32,373 nucleotides of DNA, taken from assembly GCA_947311505.1 (NCBI GenBank), contig CAMZLL010000196.1, positions 1 through 32,373 of the forward strand, read 5' to 3'. Shown here piece by piece: positions 23,596 to 32,292 of this stretch. This DNA is from an uncultured Cryomorphaceae bacterium. Lineage in GTDB: Bacteria > Bacteroidota > Bacteroidia > Flavobacteriales_D > Parvicellaceae. Both the position numbers and the translations under genes were made by a program. Below the pieces are notes generated by a model. That model was given only the letters and a program-made list of their open reading frames with translations. It searched no databases and was not told the origin of the DNA. Position 1 is the first letter of the stretch, and each line of letters starts with the position of its first letter.

Positions 23596-25470
23596 CTAAG
23601 CAAACTCTGCCAACTCCATCCAACGCTCGGTCTTTTTATCCAGTTCTGCAACTAATTTAGTCAACTCTGCCGACACTTTTTTTACTTCTTCATACGCTAC
23701 ACCAGAAGCATTTAATTTAGCCGATAGCTCATTTTTCTTGGTTTCTAATTCTGGGATTTCTTTATCCAATGCAGTAAACTCATATTGCTCATTGTACGAA
23801 AGTTTCTTCTTAATTTTCACTTTAGTATCTTTTGATGAAGAAGCTAAAACTTTATTTTTCACTTTCGATTCTTTTCTTTTGGCAGCTTCTCTTTCTTTTT
23901 TAAATTCTCTGTATTTTTGATAATTACCAATCACATCATCAATACCTCCTTCGCCATCTAATACGAATAAATGATCTACGATTTTATTCATAAAATACCT
24001 ATCATGTGTAACCACAATCAAGCAACCTTGAAAACTAACTAAATAATCTTCTAATACTTGCAGTGTAAAAATATCTAAATCATTAGTCGGCTCATCTAGG
24101 ATTAAAAAATTGGGGTTTTTCATCAAAATGGTTAACAAATAAAGTCGTTTTCGCTCGCCTCCACTTAGTTTAGATACATTAAGGTAGTGAGTTTTAGGTG
24201 GGAACAAAAATTTATCTAACAACTGGGTTGCTGTCAATTTCTTACCTCCTGCCATTGGTAAATATTCTGCAATATCTTTAATTACATCTACTACTCTTTT
24301 GTCTTCTTTTAATTGCAATCCAGATTGGTGATAATATCCATACACAATAGTTTCTCCCGTTACAATCTTACCAGTATCAGGTTTCATGTTTTCTGTTATC
24401 AAATTAAGCAACGTAGATTTCCCTGCACCATTAGCACCAACAAGCCCTACACGTTCTTTTCGCTTAAATGTATATGAGAATTTATCGAGGATTACTTTGT
24501 CATCAAATGACTTGGACACATTATGAAGTTCTAAAATCTTTCCTCCCAAACGTTCCATTTTTACATTAATAGAGACTTCTTTTTCATCAATGTTTTGGTG
24601 AGCTACTTTTTTCACATCATAAAATGCTTCTTGTCTAGCTTTAGACTTTGTACCTCTTGCTTTGGGTTGTCTTCGCATCCAATCCAATTCTTTTTTGAAT
24701 AAATTTTTTGCTTTATCTATTACTTGTTGTTCGTTGGCGTATCGTTCCTCTCTCTTTTCGAGATAATAGGAATAACTTCCTCTATATTTATATAGGTTTC
24801 CATTATCTAATTCAAATATTTCATCGCAGACACGTTCTAAAAAATAACGATCGTGAGTAACCATAAATAGGGTAATTGAAGATTGAGATATGTATCCTTC
24901 TAACCATTCTATCATATCCAAATCAAGGTGATTGGTAGGTTCATCCAAAACCAACACATCTGGGTGCTCAATCAGTACTTTTGCTAGTGCCAATCTCCGT
25001 TTTTGACCACCAGATAGTAGTTTAACTTTTTGTCGCATATCATGCAACTCAAGTTTGGCAAGGATTTCTCTGATTTCATTTTCGGTATTCCAAGCATCTA
25101 GGTCACTAATTTCTTCGAATATTTCCATACTACGCTCTTGTTTATCGGGGTCGTTTAAACAAAGTTCGTATTCTTTTATAAGATTTAATACTTTATTGTT
25201 GGTTTCAAAAACGGTATCTAAGATGGATAATTCGCCATCAAAGTTTTCTTCTTGTTTTAGATAACCTACTTTTATTTCTTTTCTAAAAACGATGTTACCA
25301 GAATCTGGAACATCAAACCCCAATAGACAATTAAGCAAACTCGTTTTTCCACTTCCATTTCTTGCTACCAAAGCTATTTTTTGTCCTTGATCTATTCCAA
25401 ATGAAATGGAGTCAAAAAGCACTTTGTCGGCATAGTTTTTAGAGATATTCTCTACTGATAAATAATTCAT
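23596..25470 (-). CDS. ABC-F family ATPase (Uup-like)
   Basis: A 624-residue soluble ABC-F protein with two ATP-binding cassettes and no membrane segments; such proteins act on ribosomes or in DNA transactions. Cassette 1 has Walker A RNGSGKTS (37-44), signature LSGGQ (152-156) and Walker B LVLDEP (172-177). The linker (about 230-310) is charged and includes WMRRQPKARGTKSKARQ. Cassette 2 has GANGAGKS, LSGGERKRLYLL and LILDEPTNDLD, both halves complete. The C-terminus (about 545-624) is a charged two-helix coiled coil, the arrangement of Uup. The family contains EttA, Uup, YbiT, YheS and resistance types; the C-terminal coiled coil favours Uup, with medium certainty. Confidence 0.92.
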   Translation of the reverse strand: MNYLSVENISKNYADKVLFDSISFGIDQGQKIALVARNGSGKTSLLNCLLGFDVPDSGNIVFRKEIKVGYLKQEENFDGELSILDTVFETNNKVLNLIKEYELCLNDPDKQERSMEIFEEISDLDAWNTENEIREILAKLELHDMRQKVKLLSGGQKRRLALAKVLIEHPDVLVLDEPTNHLDLDMIEWLEGYISQSSITLFMVTHDRYFLERVCDEIFELDNGNLYKYRGSYSYYLEKREERYANEQQVIDKAKNLFKKELDWMRRQPKARGTKSKARQEAFYDVKKVAHQNIDEKEVSINVKMERLGGKILELHNVSKSFDDKVILDKFSYTFKRKERVGLVGANGAGKSTLLNLITENMKPDTGKIVTGETIVYGYYHQSGLQLKEDKRVVDVIKDIAEYLPMAGGKKLTATQLLDKFLFPPKTHYLNVSKLSGGERKRLYLLTILMKNPNFLILDEPTNDLDIFTLQVLEDYLVSFQGCLIVVTHDRYFMNKIVDHLFVLDGEGGIDDVIGNYQKYREFKKEREAAKRKESKVKNKVLASSSKDTKVKIKKKLSYNEQYEFTALDKEIPELETKKNELSAKLNASGVAYEEVKKVSAELTKLVAELDKKTERWMELAEFA

Positions 25471-25484
25471 TCGTTAGATTTTCT

Positions 25485-25492
25485 CAAATGTA
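25485..25492 (-). promoter_or_regulatory. -7 promoter element TACATTTG (ABC-F gene)
   Basis: A TAnnTTTG match on the minus strand, 14 bases before the ATG at 25470, implying a very short leader. Confidence 0.45.
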
Positions 25493-25527
25493 CGAGTATT
25501 TAAGGTGTAAACCCTAATTTTGATTTC

Positions 25528-25561
25528 AAAAAAAATGCTACTCTATTTGAGTAGCATTTTT
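25528..25561 (-). terminator. Terminator after sucD
   Basis: A perfect stem of up to 13 bp (25531-25543 with 25549-25561), loop of 5, giving a T-run on the minus strand. It lies 25 bases after the sucD stop. Confidence 0.9.
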
Positions 25562-25585
25562 AAATTTTATTAAACTGAACTAATA

Positions 25586-26464
25586 TTAAGCCGTAACTCC
25601 TAATACTTCTGCCATTTTTATTCCTATTTCTGCTGGAGAATCTACCACGTGTACACCGCATTCTCTTAGAATAGCTTTCTTAGCTGCTGCAGTATCATCG
25701 TGACCACCAACTATAGCACCTGCGTGCCCCATTGTTCTTCCTGCCGGTGCAGTTTCACCTGCAATAAAGGCTACTACGGGTTTAGTTCCGTGTGCTTTTA
25801 TCCATTTTCCAGCTTCTGCTTCTAAGTTTCCTCCTATTTCTCCAATCATAATGATTCCATCCGTATCTGGATCTTCCATTAATAATTTCACTGCATCTTT
25901 TGTCGTAGTTCCGATGATAGGATCTCCTCCAATACCGATAGCAGTAGATTGACCTAAACCAACTTTGGTAATTTGATCAACAGCTTCGTAGGTTAAAGTT
26001 CCTGATTTAGAAACGATACCAATTCTTCCAGGATTGAAAATAAATCCTGGCATAATACCAACTTTAGCTTCTCCAGCGGTCATAACACCAGGACAGTTAG
26101 GTCCAATAAGTGTACAATCTTTATCTGTAAGGTATTCTTTAACAAGAATCATATCTTTTACAGGTATTCCTTCTGTAATACAAACGATCGTTTTGATTCC
26201 TCCTTCTGCAGCTTCCATTATAGCATCTGCAGCAAATGCTGGTGGTACAAACAAAATAGAAACATCGGCTCCTGCTTTTTCTACGGCTTCTGCTACGGTA
26301 TTAAAAACGGGTCTATCTAGGTGTGTTTGCCCTCCTTTTCCAGGAGTTACACCACCTACTACATTCGTTCCATATTCAATCATTTGACCTGCATGGAAAG
26401 TACCTTCTCCACCTGTGAATCCTTGTACGATTACTTTTGAATCTTTATTTACTAAAACGCTCAT
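25586..26464 (-). CDS. sucD: Succinate-CoA ligase, alpha subunit
   Basis: SucD with SucC interconverts succinyl-CoA and succinate in the citric acid cycle, making ATP or GTP. The 292-residue protein has the N-terminal CoA-binding domain ([19 protein letters not shown], then GVTPGKGG) and the C-terminal flavodoxin-like domain with the phosphorylated His247 in [18 protein letters not shown] at 121-127 is also typical. The partner sucC is not in this window, so the two subunits are encoded apart, as is common in Bacteroidota. The gene is followed directly by a strong terminator. Confidence 0.97.
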   Translation of the reverse strand: MSVLVNKDSKVIVQGFTGGEGTFHAGQMIEYGTNVVGGVTPGKGGQTHLDRPVFNTVAEAVEKAGADVSILFVPPAFAADAIMEAAEGGIKTIVCITEGIPVKDMILVKEYLTDKDCTLIGPNCPGVMTAGEAKVGIMPGFIFNPGRIGIVSKSGTLTYEAVDQITKVGLGQSTAIGIGGDPIIGTTTKDAVKLLMEDPDTDGIIMIGEIGGNLEAEAGKWIKAHGTKPVVAFIAGETAPAGRTMGHAGAIVGGHDDTAAAKKAILRECGVHVVDSPAEIGIKMAEVLGVTA

Positions 26465-26617
26465 TATATATAATTTTTATTCTTTTATTTTTTTAAGTGT
26501 TGTAAAATTAATAAATGTATTGACGTGAACGTGCTTTGTGGCTAAAAAACTTTCTAACAATTTTAATCATGATGTTTAAGGATGATTGATAAAACTAGAA
26601 CGCTCTAAAAATGAGCA

Positions 26618-26758
26618 ATGAAAACAATAAACCAATTTCATTCATTATGGACTATTTTATATCTTACAATGGTAGTATTCATTTGGATTCTTATTCACAA
26701 AAAAAAGTCGTTATTCTGTAAACAGGACAACGACTTAAGTATTGTAAATAAGCGCTAA
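26618..26758 (+). CDS. Possible 46-residue single-helix membrane protein
   Basis: A short frame starting at ATG 26618 encodes MKTINQFHSL, then one strongly hydrophobic helix (about residues 11-26, WTILYLTMVVFIWILI), then HKKK and a polar tail. The layout is that of a small inner-membrane protein with positive-inside anchoring. Its stop (26756-26758) abuts the stop of the convergent 86-residue gene, and the terminator of that gene lies inside this frame. No promoter or ribosome binding site is clear. It could be chance in AT-rich DNA. Confidence 0.3.
   Translation: MKTINQFHSLWTILYLTMVVFIWILIHKKKSLFCKQDNDLSIVNKR
26699..26736 (-). terminator. Terminator after the 86-residue gene
   Basis: Stem AAGTCGTT (26705-26712) with AACGACTT (26729-26736), with further pairing inside the loop (CTGT/ACAG). 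On the minus strand it is followed by a T-run from the As at 26699-26706. It lies 22 bases after the stop at 26759. Confidence 0.75.
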
Positions 26759-27019
26759 TTATTTAGTAGCTGCCCATTTTCTGATTTCTGATCTAAACCA
26801 CTCATCTGCAGCGTCAGTCCATTTATAGTTTTCTCTAATGTACTTAACTGTTCCTTTTTCTATATCAGTATAAGAATTACCATCTTTAACAGCTTCTAAA
26901 ATCTCAGCAGCATCTGCTTTAGAAAGTCTCCCATCTCCAGCTCCAGAAGTTAACTTTTCTGCTAATTCTAATAATTCTCCATCGTATTTTACTCCGTCAA
27001 TTGTTTTGTAATAACCCAT
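26759..27019 (-). CDS. Conserved small protein with EF-hand-like loop
   Basis: An 86-residue soluble protein, rich in Lys, Glu, Asp and Trp/Tyr, with no signal peptide. The segment GAGDGRLSKADAAEIL (about 27-42) reads like an EF-hand-type loop followed by a helix. The second half contains SYTDIEKGTVKYIRENY and ends WTDAADEWFRSEIRKW. I recall similar small proteins in marine bacteria of several phyla, without known function; this was not searched. It has its own -7 element (TACATTTG) and terminator, so it is a single-gene unit. Confidence 0.75.
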   Translation of the reverse strand: MGYYKTIDGVKYDGELLELAEKLTSGAGDGRLSKADAAEILEAVKDGNSYTDIEKGTVKYIRENYKWTDAADEWFRSEIRKWAATK

Positions 27020-27058
27020 TTTAATTTAGTTTTAATTGCTTATAAATTATCTTATTTA

Positions 27059-27066
27059 CAAATGTA
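27059..27066 (-). promoter_or_regulatory. -7 promoter element TACATTTG (86-residue gene)
   Basis: A TAnnTTTG match on the minus strand, 39 bases before the ATG at 27019. Confidence 0.5.
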
Positions 27067-27160
27067 ATAAATCTGTTTTAATAATTTTAATATTGTTAAT
27101 AAACTATAAAGGCATCTCTAAAATGCATTTGCTTAAGATTTATCTATTTCCGACCAAACA

Positions 27161-28240
27161 TCATATACGAATGGTTTTATTTAGCAAATAAAAATCTAAT
27201 ATAACCATTGCAGACATAGCATCCACTATTGGCACTGCTCTTGGCAAAACACAAGGGTCGTGTCTTCCTCTTCCTTTCAATACAATTGGATTTCCATCAG
27301 CATCGACAGTATTTTGATCCTTCATTATTGTAGCTACAGGTTTAAAAGCTACATTAAAGAATATATCTTCCCCGTTGCTAATACCTCCTTGCACCCCCCC
27401 ACTATTATTAGAACGTGTTTTCATTCCATTCTTAGTTGCTATAAACACATCATTATGAGATGATCCTTTCATCTTAGCTCCGTCAAATCCTGATCCAATT
27501 TCAAATCCTTTTACAGCATTGATACTCAACATAGCTTTGCCCAAAGCTGCATGCAATTTATCAAAAACGGGCTCTCCTAATCCGACTGGGCACCCTTCGA
27601 TAACACATTGAATAACTCCGCCTACGGTGTCTCCTTCTTTTCTAATAGAATCAATATAACTTATCATTTTTTTTGCGACATCTATATCGGGACATCTAAC
27701 AATAGTACGGTCTATTTCTAGCAAATCTAATTCTTGATAGGATTTGTCCACAGATATATTTCCTACAGATTTGACAAAGGAATTCACTGTTATATTTAGC
27801 TGATTGAGAATCTGCAACGCTATTGCTCCTCCCACGACTCTACAAGCTGTTTCTCGGGCACTGCTTCTCCCACCTCCTCTATAATCTCTATGCCCAAATT
27901 TTTCTTGATAGGTATAGTCTGCATGAGAAGGTCTGTAAGTATCTTTTAAATGCGAATAGTCCTTTGACTTTTGATTGGTATTTCTAATTAAGAAACCTAT
28001 AGAAGTTCCTGTTGTCTTTCCTTCAAAAATACCCGAAAGAAACTCTACCTGATCTTCTTCTTTTCGTTGAGTGACGATTTTACTTTGACCGGGCTTTCGC
28101 CTCTGCAGCTGTTCATTTATCGCATCTAAATCCAATTCTATTCCAGCAGGGCAACCGTCAATTACTCCTCCGAGTGCTGCACCATGTGACTCTCCAAAAG
28201 TAGTTAATGTAAATATTGTTCCAAAAGAATTAGCCGCCAT
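27161..28240 (-). CDS. aroC: Chorismate synthase
   Basis: AroC makes chorismate from 5-enolpyruvylshikimate-3-phosphate, the last step of the shikimate pathway, using reduced flavin. The 359-residue length is normal. Signature segments are present: [19 protein letters not shown] near residues 15-33, [11 protein letters not shown] near 120-130, and a late GRHDPC motif. The gene follows a 150-residue gene of unknown function with a gap of 5 bases, so the two are co-transcribed from a promoter near 28724. No other aro genes lie nearby. Confidence 0.97.
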   Translation of the reverse strand: MAANSFGTIFTLTTFGESHGAALGGVIDGCPAGIELDLDAINEQLQRRKPGQSKIVTQRKEEDQVEFLSGIFEGKTTGTSIGFLIRNTNQKSKDYSHLKDTYRPSHADYTYQEKFGHRDYRGGGRSSARETACRVVGGAIALQILNQLNITVNSFVKSVGNISVDKSYQELDLLEIDRTIVRCPDIDVAKKMISYIDSIRKEGDTVGGVIQCVIEGCPVGLGEPVFDKLHAALGKAMLSINAVKGFEIGSGFDGAKMKGSSHNDVFIATKNGMKTRSNNSGGVQGGISNGEDIFFNVAFKPVATIMKDQNTVDADGNPIVLKGRGRHDPCVLPRAVPIVDAMSAMVILDFYLLNKTIRI

Positions 28241-28245
28241 ATTAT

Positions 28246-28698
28246 CTAGGGAAAAATTGGTGCATCTTCATCACTCCACAATGGACCCCATTGAATTTCA
28301 CTTGCTTGATTTTTATCAAACCAAATGTTCAACGATTTTTCTTCTATCTTAATTACTTTTCCTTCATCATCGACTTCGTCAATATCAAAATTGGTCAGCT
28401 TCAACTCTTCTAAGATGGCTACAACTTCTTCAAAAGTTTTACCTAAAATATAGTTATCATTTAGTGTATGATTATCGTTGCTATCTGCTATCATTATCAT
28501 TTTCCAATCGTCTGCATCATCAAAGGAAAGAGAAAATTCTAATTCATCATAATGCCAAACCTCTGTCAAGTCGTCCTCGGTTTCTGAGTACGAATACAGT
28601 TCTACATCTGATGGCTTTCCTAATATTGCTTCTACCTCTTTTCGGTGCATACCAAATTTAATATCTTCCAATCCTATTCCTAAAAGTATTTCACTCAT
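28246..28698 (-). CDS. Uncharacterised acidic protein upstream of aroC
   Basis: A 150-residue, strongly acidic cytoplasmic protein. The first part, [26 protein letters not shown] (read in pieces from residue 8), has the pattern of SmpA/BLIP-like small domains in which a GM..xEV..ilGkP helix is conserved. The same pattern recurs around residues 85-100 ([16 protein letters not shown]), suggesting two such repeats. The C-terminus has an [14 protein letters not shown] strand pair. Comparable proteins are found among immunity or SMI1-like groups, but the match is weak. It lies 5 bases upstream of aroC, with promoter TAACTTTG. Confidence 0.65.
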   Translation of the reverse strand: MSEILLGIGLEDIKFGMHRKEVEAILGKPSDVELYSYSETEDDLTEVWHYDELEFSLSFDDADDWKMIMIADSNDNHTLNDNYILGKTFEEVVAILEELKLTNFDIDEVDDEGKVIKIEEKSLNIWFDKNQASEIQWGPLWSDEDAPIFP

Positions 28699-28723
28699 TG
28701 TTTTTGTTCTTTATATTTGGTTA

Positions 28724-28731
28724 CAAAGTTA
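28724..28731 (-). promoter_or_regulatory. -7 promoter element TAACTTTG (aroC operon)
   Basis: A TAnnTTTG match on the minus strand, 25 bases before the ATG at 28698. Confidence 0.5.
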
Positions 28732-28842
28732 AATAAATACTTCAACTCTTTGAAATTATTTTAGCATAGACACACAAAACGCCAACAAAATGAATTGCTG
28801 ACGTTTTACGCATATTAAATTCTTAAGGGTTTACTCTCAGTT

Positions 28843-29796
28843 CTAATGTCCTTTAGCTGCTAAATATCGTTCTGCATCGAGTGCTGCCATGCACCCTGTT
28901 CCTGCCGCTGTTATTGCTTGTCTATATCGCTTATCTGCTGCATCACCAGAAACAAAAACTCCCGCTACATTTGTCAATGAAGTACCAGGTTGAGCATATT
29001 TGATATACCCTGTATCATCCAAATCAATGTAATCTTTGAAAATATCTGTATTGGGCTTATGACCAATGGCTACAAAAAATCCTGTTGCAGCTATATCTGT
29101 AATCTCGCCAGTTTTGTTGTTTTTTACTTTTGCTCCTGTTACTCCTTGTCCGTCTCCTAACACCTCAACAGTTTCCGTATTAAACATTATTTCTATATTC
29201 TCGGTAGCGATTACTCTTTCTGCCATAATTTTAGAAGCTCTAAAGGTATCTTTTCTAACCAACATGGTTACTTTTTTACAAAGTTTAGATAAATAATGAG
29301 CCTCTTCGCAAGCTGAATCTCCTGCACCAACAATAATAGTTTCATGACCTCTATAAAAGAAACCGTCACAAACTGCACATGCAGAAACTCCACCACCAAT
29401 TTTAAGATAATGTTGTTCTGATTCTAATCCTAAATATTTGGCTGATGCTCCCGTAGAAATAATAACAGTGTCGCAGTGTATTTCCTTACCTCCTTCTACC
29501 CAAACTTTATGTACGTCTCCAGAAAAATCTACTTTATCAATGAAGCCTGTTCTAACATCCGCTTCAAAACGCTCGGCTTGTTTTTGCAATTCGACCATCA
29601 TATCTGGCCCGGTAATTCCTTCGGGGTAACCTGGGAAATTTTCTACTTCATTGGTTGTTGTTAATTGTCCCCCTGGCTGCATCCCTTGATACAATACGGG
29701 TGACATATTAGCTCTAGCTGCGTAGATTGCTGCTGTATATCCTGCGGGTCCTGACCCAATAATAAGGCACTTTACTTTTTCAATTGCTTCTGACAT
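28843..29796 (-). CDS. trxB: Thioredoxin-disulfide reductase
   Basis: TrxB transfers electrons from NADPH through FAD to thioredoxin. The 317-residue protein has the FAD site GSGPAGYTAA (14-23), the redox-active pair Cys140 and Cys143 in CAVCDG, the NADPH site GAGDSACEEA (157-166) and the C-terminal FAD segment VFVSGDAAD. All expected parts are present, so it is the low-molecular-weight type. It has a full promoter match 26 bases upstream. Confidence 0.97.
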   Translation of the reverse strand: MSEAIEKVKCLIIGSGPAGYTAAIYAARANMSPVLYQGMQPGGQLTTTNEVENFPGYPEGITGPDMMVELQKQAERFEADVRTGFIDKVDFSGDVHKVWVEGGKEIHCDTVIISTGASAKYLGLESEQHYLKIGGGVSACAVCDGFFYRGHETIIVGAGDSACEEAHYLSKLCKKVTMLVRKDTFRASKIMAERVIATENIEIMFNTETVEVLGDGQGVTGAKVKNNKTGEITDIAATGFFVAIGHKPNTDIFKDYIDLDDTGYIKYAQPGTSLTNVAGVFVSGDAADKRYRQAITAAGTGCMAALDAERYLAAKGH

Positions 29797-29821
29797 TTCT
29801 TCGTGTTTTATAATTTGAATA

Positions 29822-29849
29822 CAAAATTACCATTTTTTAGAATGCACAA
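29822..29849 (-). promoter_or_regulatory. trxB promoter (TTG-N17-TAATTTTG)
   Basis: On the minus strand TTG (29849-29847), 17 bases and TAATTTTG (29829-29822). This is a full match to the Bacteroidota consensus, with a start predicted near 29815. Confidence 0.75.
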
Positions 29850-29913
29850 GTAGTATCTAGCTTTCTATTTTCATAGATTCTTTCAATTCTAATATAGAAA
29901 GGTTTAATACAAC

Positions 29914-29943
29914 AAAAAAAAGAGGTCAAACCGACCTCTTTTT
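29914..29943 (-). terminator. Terminator after the M16 gene pair
   Basis: A 7-bp core stem AGAGGTC/GACCTCT (29921-29927 with 29933-29939), extended by A/T pairs, with a T-run on the minus strand. It lies 29 bases after the M16 stop codon. Confidence 0.88.
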
Positions 29944-29971
29944 GTAAAATGTTCACGATATTTTATACTCA

Positions 29972-32077
29972 TTATTTCGCGTCAAATTCAAAATCTTTTT
30001 TATTGATTTTATCGTTTATTATGATTTCTTTCACTTCCATATCCATTGCTTGAGGTCCAAACATTTGATTCAATCGATGCGGAAGTAATATACCTCCTTC
30101 TTCCTTGTAATCTCCATATTCTGTAGTGATTTGCATTACTCCTTGTGGCGTTTCTTGTGTAGAAGTCGAATACACTTTCAACTTAGAATCCACATCAAAA
30201 TATACATTTTCAACATTACCAGCTGGGTCAATAACCTCCACAAGATACGCTTCTTTTCCATTCACGTCTTCAATAGATTTTAATTGTGTTTTAAAACCCA
30301 ATTCCTTGTATTTGGATTCTGAATGCAACACTGAAGACACTTTATGTTCGGCTATTTCCTCTTCGGTAAAGGCTTTTTTACCCTCCATTCCTGATGTTCC
30401 ACCTGTCTCTCCATTAAATACAGTTTTTTGCATTACCATTCCATTCATACTCATTTCTTGAGACAGCATATTAGGGGCTACTCTTTTTGTAGAAATGATT
30501 ATTTTCATTCCTTGAATTTCAGTTTCGCTTTTCATTGAAATGGATTTGATTTTACTCAATTTTTTATTGGCATCCTTCAACGAGCTTGTTTTGGTATATG
30601 CCATCACATAATCATCTACGATTTTTTTAGCTGTCAACCCTTTAGGAAGTTCTTTTTTCTTTCCAGAAACCGGATCTCCATTTTTATCATAAAACTCTAT
30701 TTTCCCATCAGTATCAAACTGTTTCAATCCGTGTACCACCTCTGGATTACCCACTACTAATATGATACAATCATTTGGTTTTAGGTATTTCTTAGCCGCA
30801 GCATTTACATCTTCCAATGTTACTTTTTGCAAACGTGCTAAATAATTTTGATAATAATCAGCTGGCAAATTATAACGTTCGATATTTAATGCAAATCTTG
30901 CAATAGTTTGATCTTTTTCCAGTCCCAAAGCAAATTTACCATTATTGAAATTAACATTACGATCTAGCTCTTCTTGAGTAATGTTTTCTGCAATCATTTT
31001 ATTCATTTCATAAAGAATCTGAGTTACTGTACTGTCTGTAACTTCATTTCTTACCGATGCTCCTGCCGAAAAACTACCTATATATTTATCAGACCGTACA
31101 GTTCCTCTTGCTCCGTAAGTATATGCTTTATCTTCTCTAAGATTCATGTTTAATCGAGAGGAGAACGCCCCTCCAAACACACCTTGCATAACGGTTACTG
31201 CAGCAGCATCTTCACTTCCTTTTGGAAATTCTATTGGGTAAATTACTTTTACAACAGATTGAACCGCTCCAGGTTTTTCGACAAAAGCTACTCGTACTCC
31301 TTTTGGAAAAGTTGGATTATCAAACTTCTTGAACGGAACTTCTTGTCGCTCCCATTTACCAAAGTATTTATTCGCCATTTCTTTGGCTTTTACTGGTGTA
31401 ATATCCCCTACCATAACCAAATATGAAATATTAGGTCTAAAATACGTTTTGTAATAGTTTTTACAATCTTCTATTGTTATATTCTTAACATGTTCGACCA
31501 TTTGTACTTCACCATACGGATGGTCTTTTCCAAAATTTAATACTTTGATTACTCTTCCTGCAATAGCATCTGCATTAGAACCTAAAGATTTCAACCCTGA
31601 AAGCGTTCTTTTCTTTTTCTTTTCTAATTCTTCTTCAGGAAAAGCTGGCGACAACATAACCTCACTCATCAAACTCATTACCTTGTCTGCATGTTTTGAC
31701 AAAGAAGACGTGTAAATACCGTTAGAAGTAGTCGTCAAATTTGCTCCAATAAAATCTATTTCTTCATCTATTTCTGCTTTAGACTTACTAATAGTTCCTG
31801 CACTCAACATCTCGCCTGCAATATCAGACAACCCCACTTTATCTCCTTCGGTCATAGGCTGTATATTCACCGACAATTGAAAAGAAACTTTTGGTAATTT
31901 ATGATTCTCAACTACAAAAACTTTCAATCCATTATCCAATATAAAACTTGTAGGAGTACCAATATTGATAATCGGAGCTTTCCCTGCTTTAGGCGCATTA
32001 CTCCTATCAATCTTATGCTGTCCAACACAACTCACTATAGTTAGCATTGCAACGAAACTTATATATATTTTTTTCAT
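29972..32077 (-). CDS. M16-like lipoprotein lacking the zinc motif
   Basis: A 701-residue protein with a lipoprotein signal (TIVSC, Cys17). Residues about 40-460 are the two halves of an M16 (insulinase/processing peptidase) unit, but the HxxEH zinc motif is gone: the aligned stretch GLSDIAGEML has Asp85, Gly88 and Glu89 in place of His, Glu and His. The segment MNLREDKAYTYGARG keeps the Arg/Tyr substrate-binding residues of the M16 partner half. Residues about 475-701 add a beta-rich domain of LolA/outer-membrane-lipoprotein-sorting type. This matches the inactive partner of paired M16 proteins, with the active subunit expected in the adjacent gene. Terminator downstream; the upstream gene lies 37 bases away. 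Confidence 0.88.
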   Translation of the reverse strand: MKKIYISFVAMLTIVSCVGQHKIDRSNAPKAGKAPIINIGTPTSFILDNGLKVFVVENHKLPKVSFQLSVNIQPMTEGDKVGLSDIAGEMLSAGTISKSKAEIDEEIDFIGANLTTTSNGIYTSSLSKHADKVMSLMSEVMLSPAFPEEELEKKKKRTLSGLKSLGSNADAIAGRVIKVLNFGKDHPYGEVQMVEHVKNITIEDCKNYYKTYFRPNISYLVMVGDITPVKAKEMANKYFGKWERQEVPFKKFDNPTFPKGVRVAFVEKPGAVQSVVKVIYPIEFPKGSEDAAAVTVMQGVFGGAFSSRLNMNLREDKAYTYGARGTVRSDKYIGSFSAGASVRNEVTDSTVTQILYEMNKMIAENITQEELDRNVNFNNGKFALGLEKDQTIARFALNIERYNLPADYYQNYLARLQKVTLEDVNAAAKKYLKPNDCIILVVGNPEVVHGLKQFDTDGKIEFYDKNGDPVSGKKKELPKGLTAKKIVDDYVMAYTKTSSLKDANKKLSKIKSISMKSETEIQGMKIIISTKRVAPNMLSQEMSMNGMVMQKTVFNGETGGTSGMEGKKAFTEEEIAEHKVSSVLHSESKYKELGFKTQLKSIEDVNGKEAYLVEVIDPAGNVENVYFDVDSKLKVYSTSTQETPQGVMQITTEYGDYKEEGGILLPHRLNQMFGPQAMDMEVKEIIINDKINKKDFEFDAK

Positions 32078-32114
32078 TTTTATTTTCTTAATATTTTGAT
32101 TTCAAACACTTCTT

Positions 32115-32292
32115 TTACTCTCCTTCTTTGGGTAAGTAATAAAGTACCACTCTATTATCCTTTACCATATATTCATTTGCCACTCTTTTGATATCCTCAC
32201 GAGTAACTGCCATATAGTTTTCTAACTCAGTATTAATGAGATTTGCATCACCAAAATACATATGATAGTTAGCCAAATTTTCGGCTATACCA
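32115..32292 (-). CDS. M16 peptidase, C-terminal end only (truncated)
   Basis: The last 59 or so codons of a gene on the minus strand, ending ANEYMVKDNRVVLYYLPKEGE. The MxVTREDIKRVANEYM pattern is the conserved C-terminal helix and strand of M16 peptidases, and the same pattern (LQKVTLEDVNAAAKKYL) is found in the neighbour at 29972. The open frame seems to start at an ATG at 32297, but that codon is part of the fold-back copy that begins at 32293, so the true gene continues beyond the sequence. It is probably the catalytic HxxEH partner of the zinc-less lipoprotein downstream, which cannot be confirmed as that region is missing. Confidence 0.8.

Noticed and set aside
28774-28806. Imperfect hairpin after trxB (AAAACG...CGTTTT)
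   Set aside because: The inner part of the stem has mismatches and a bulge. It may be a weak terminator but cannot be supported.
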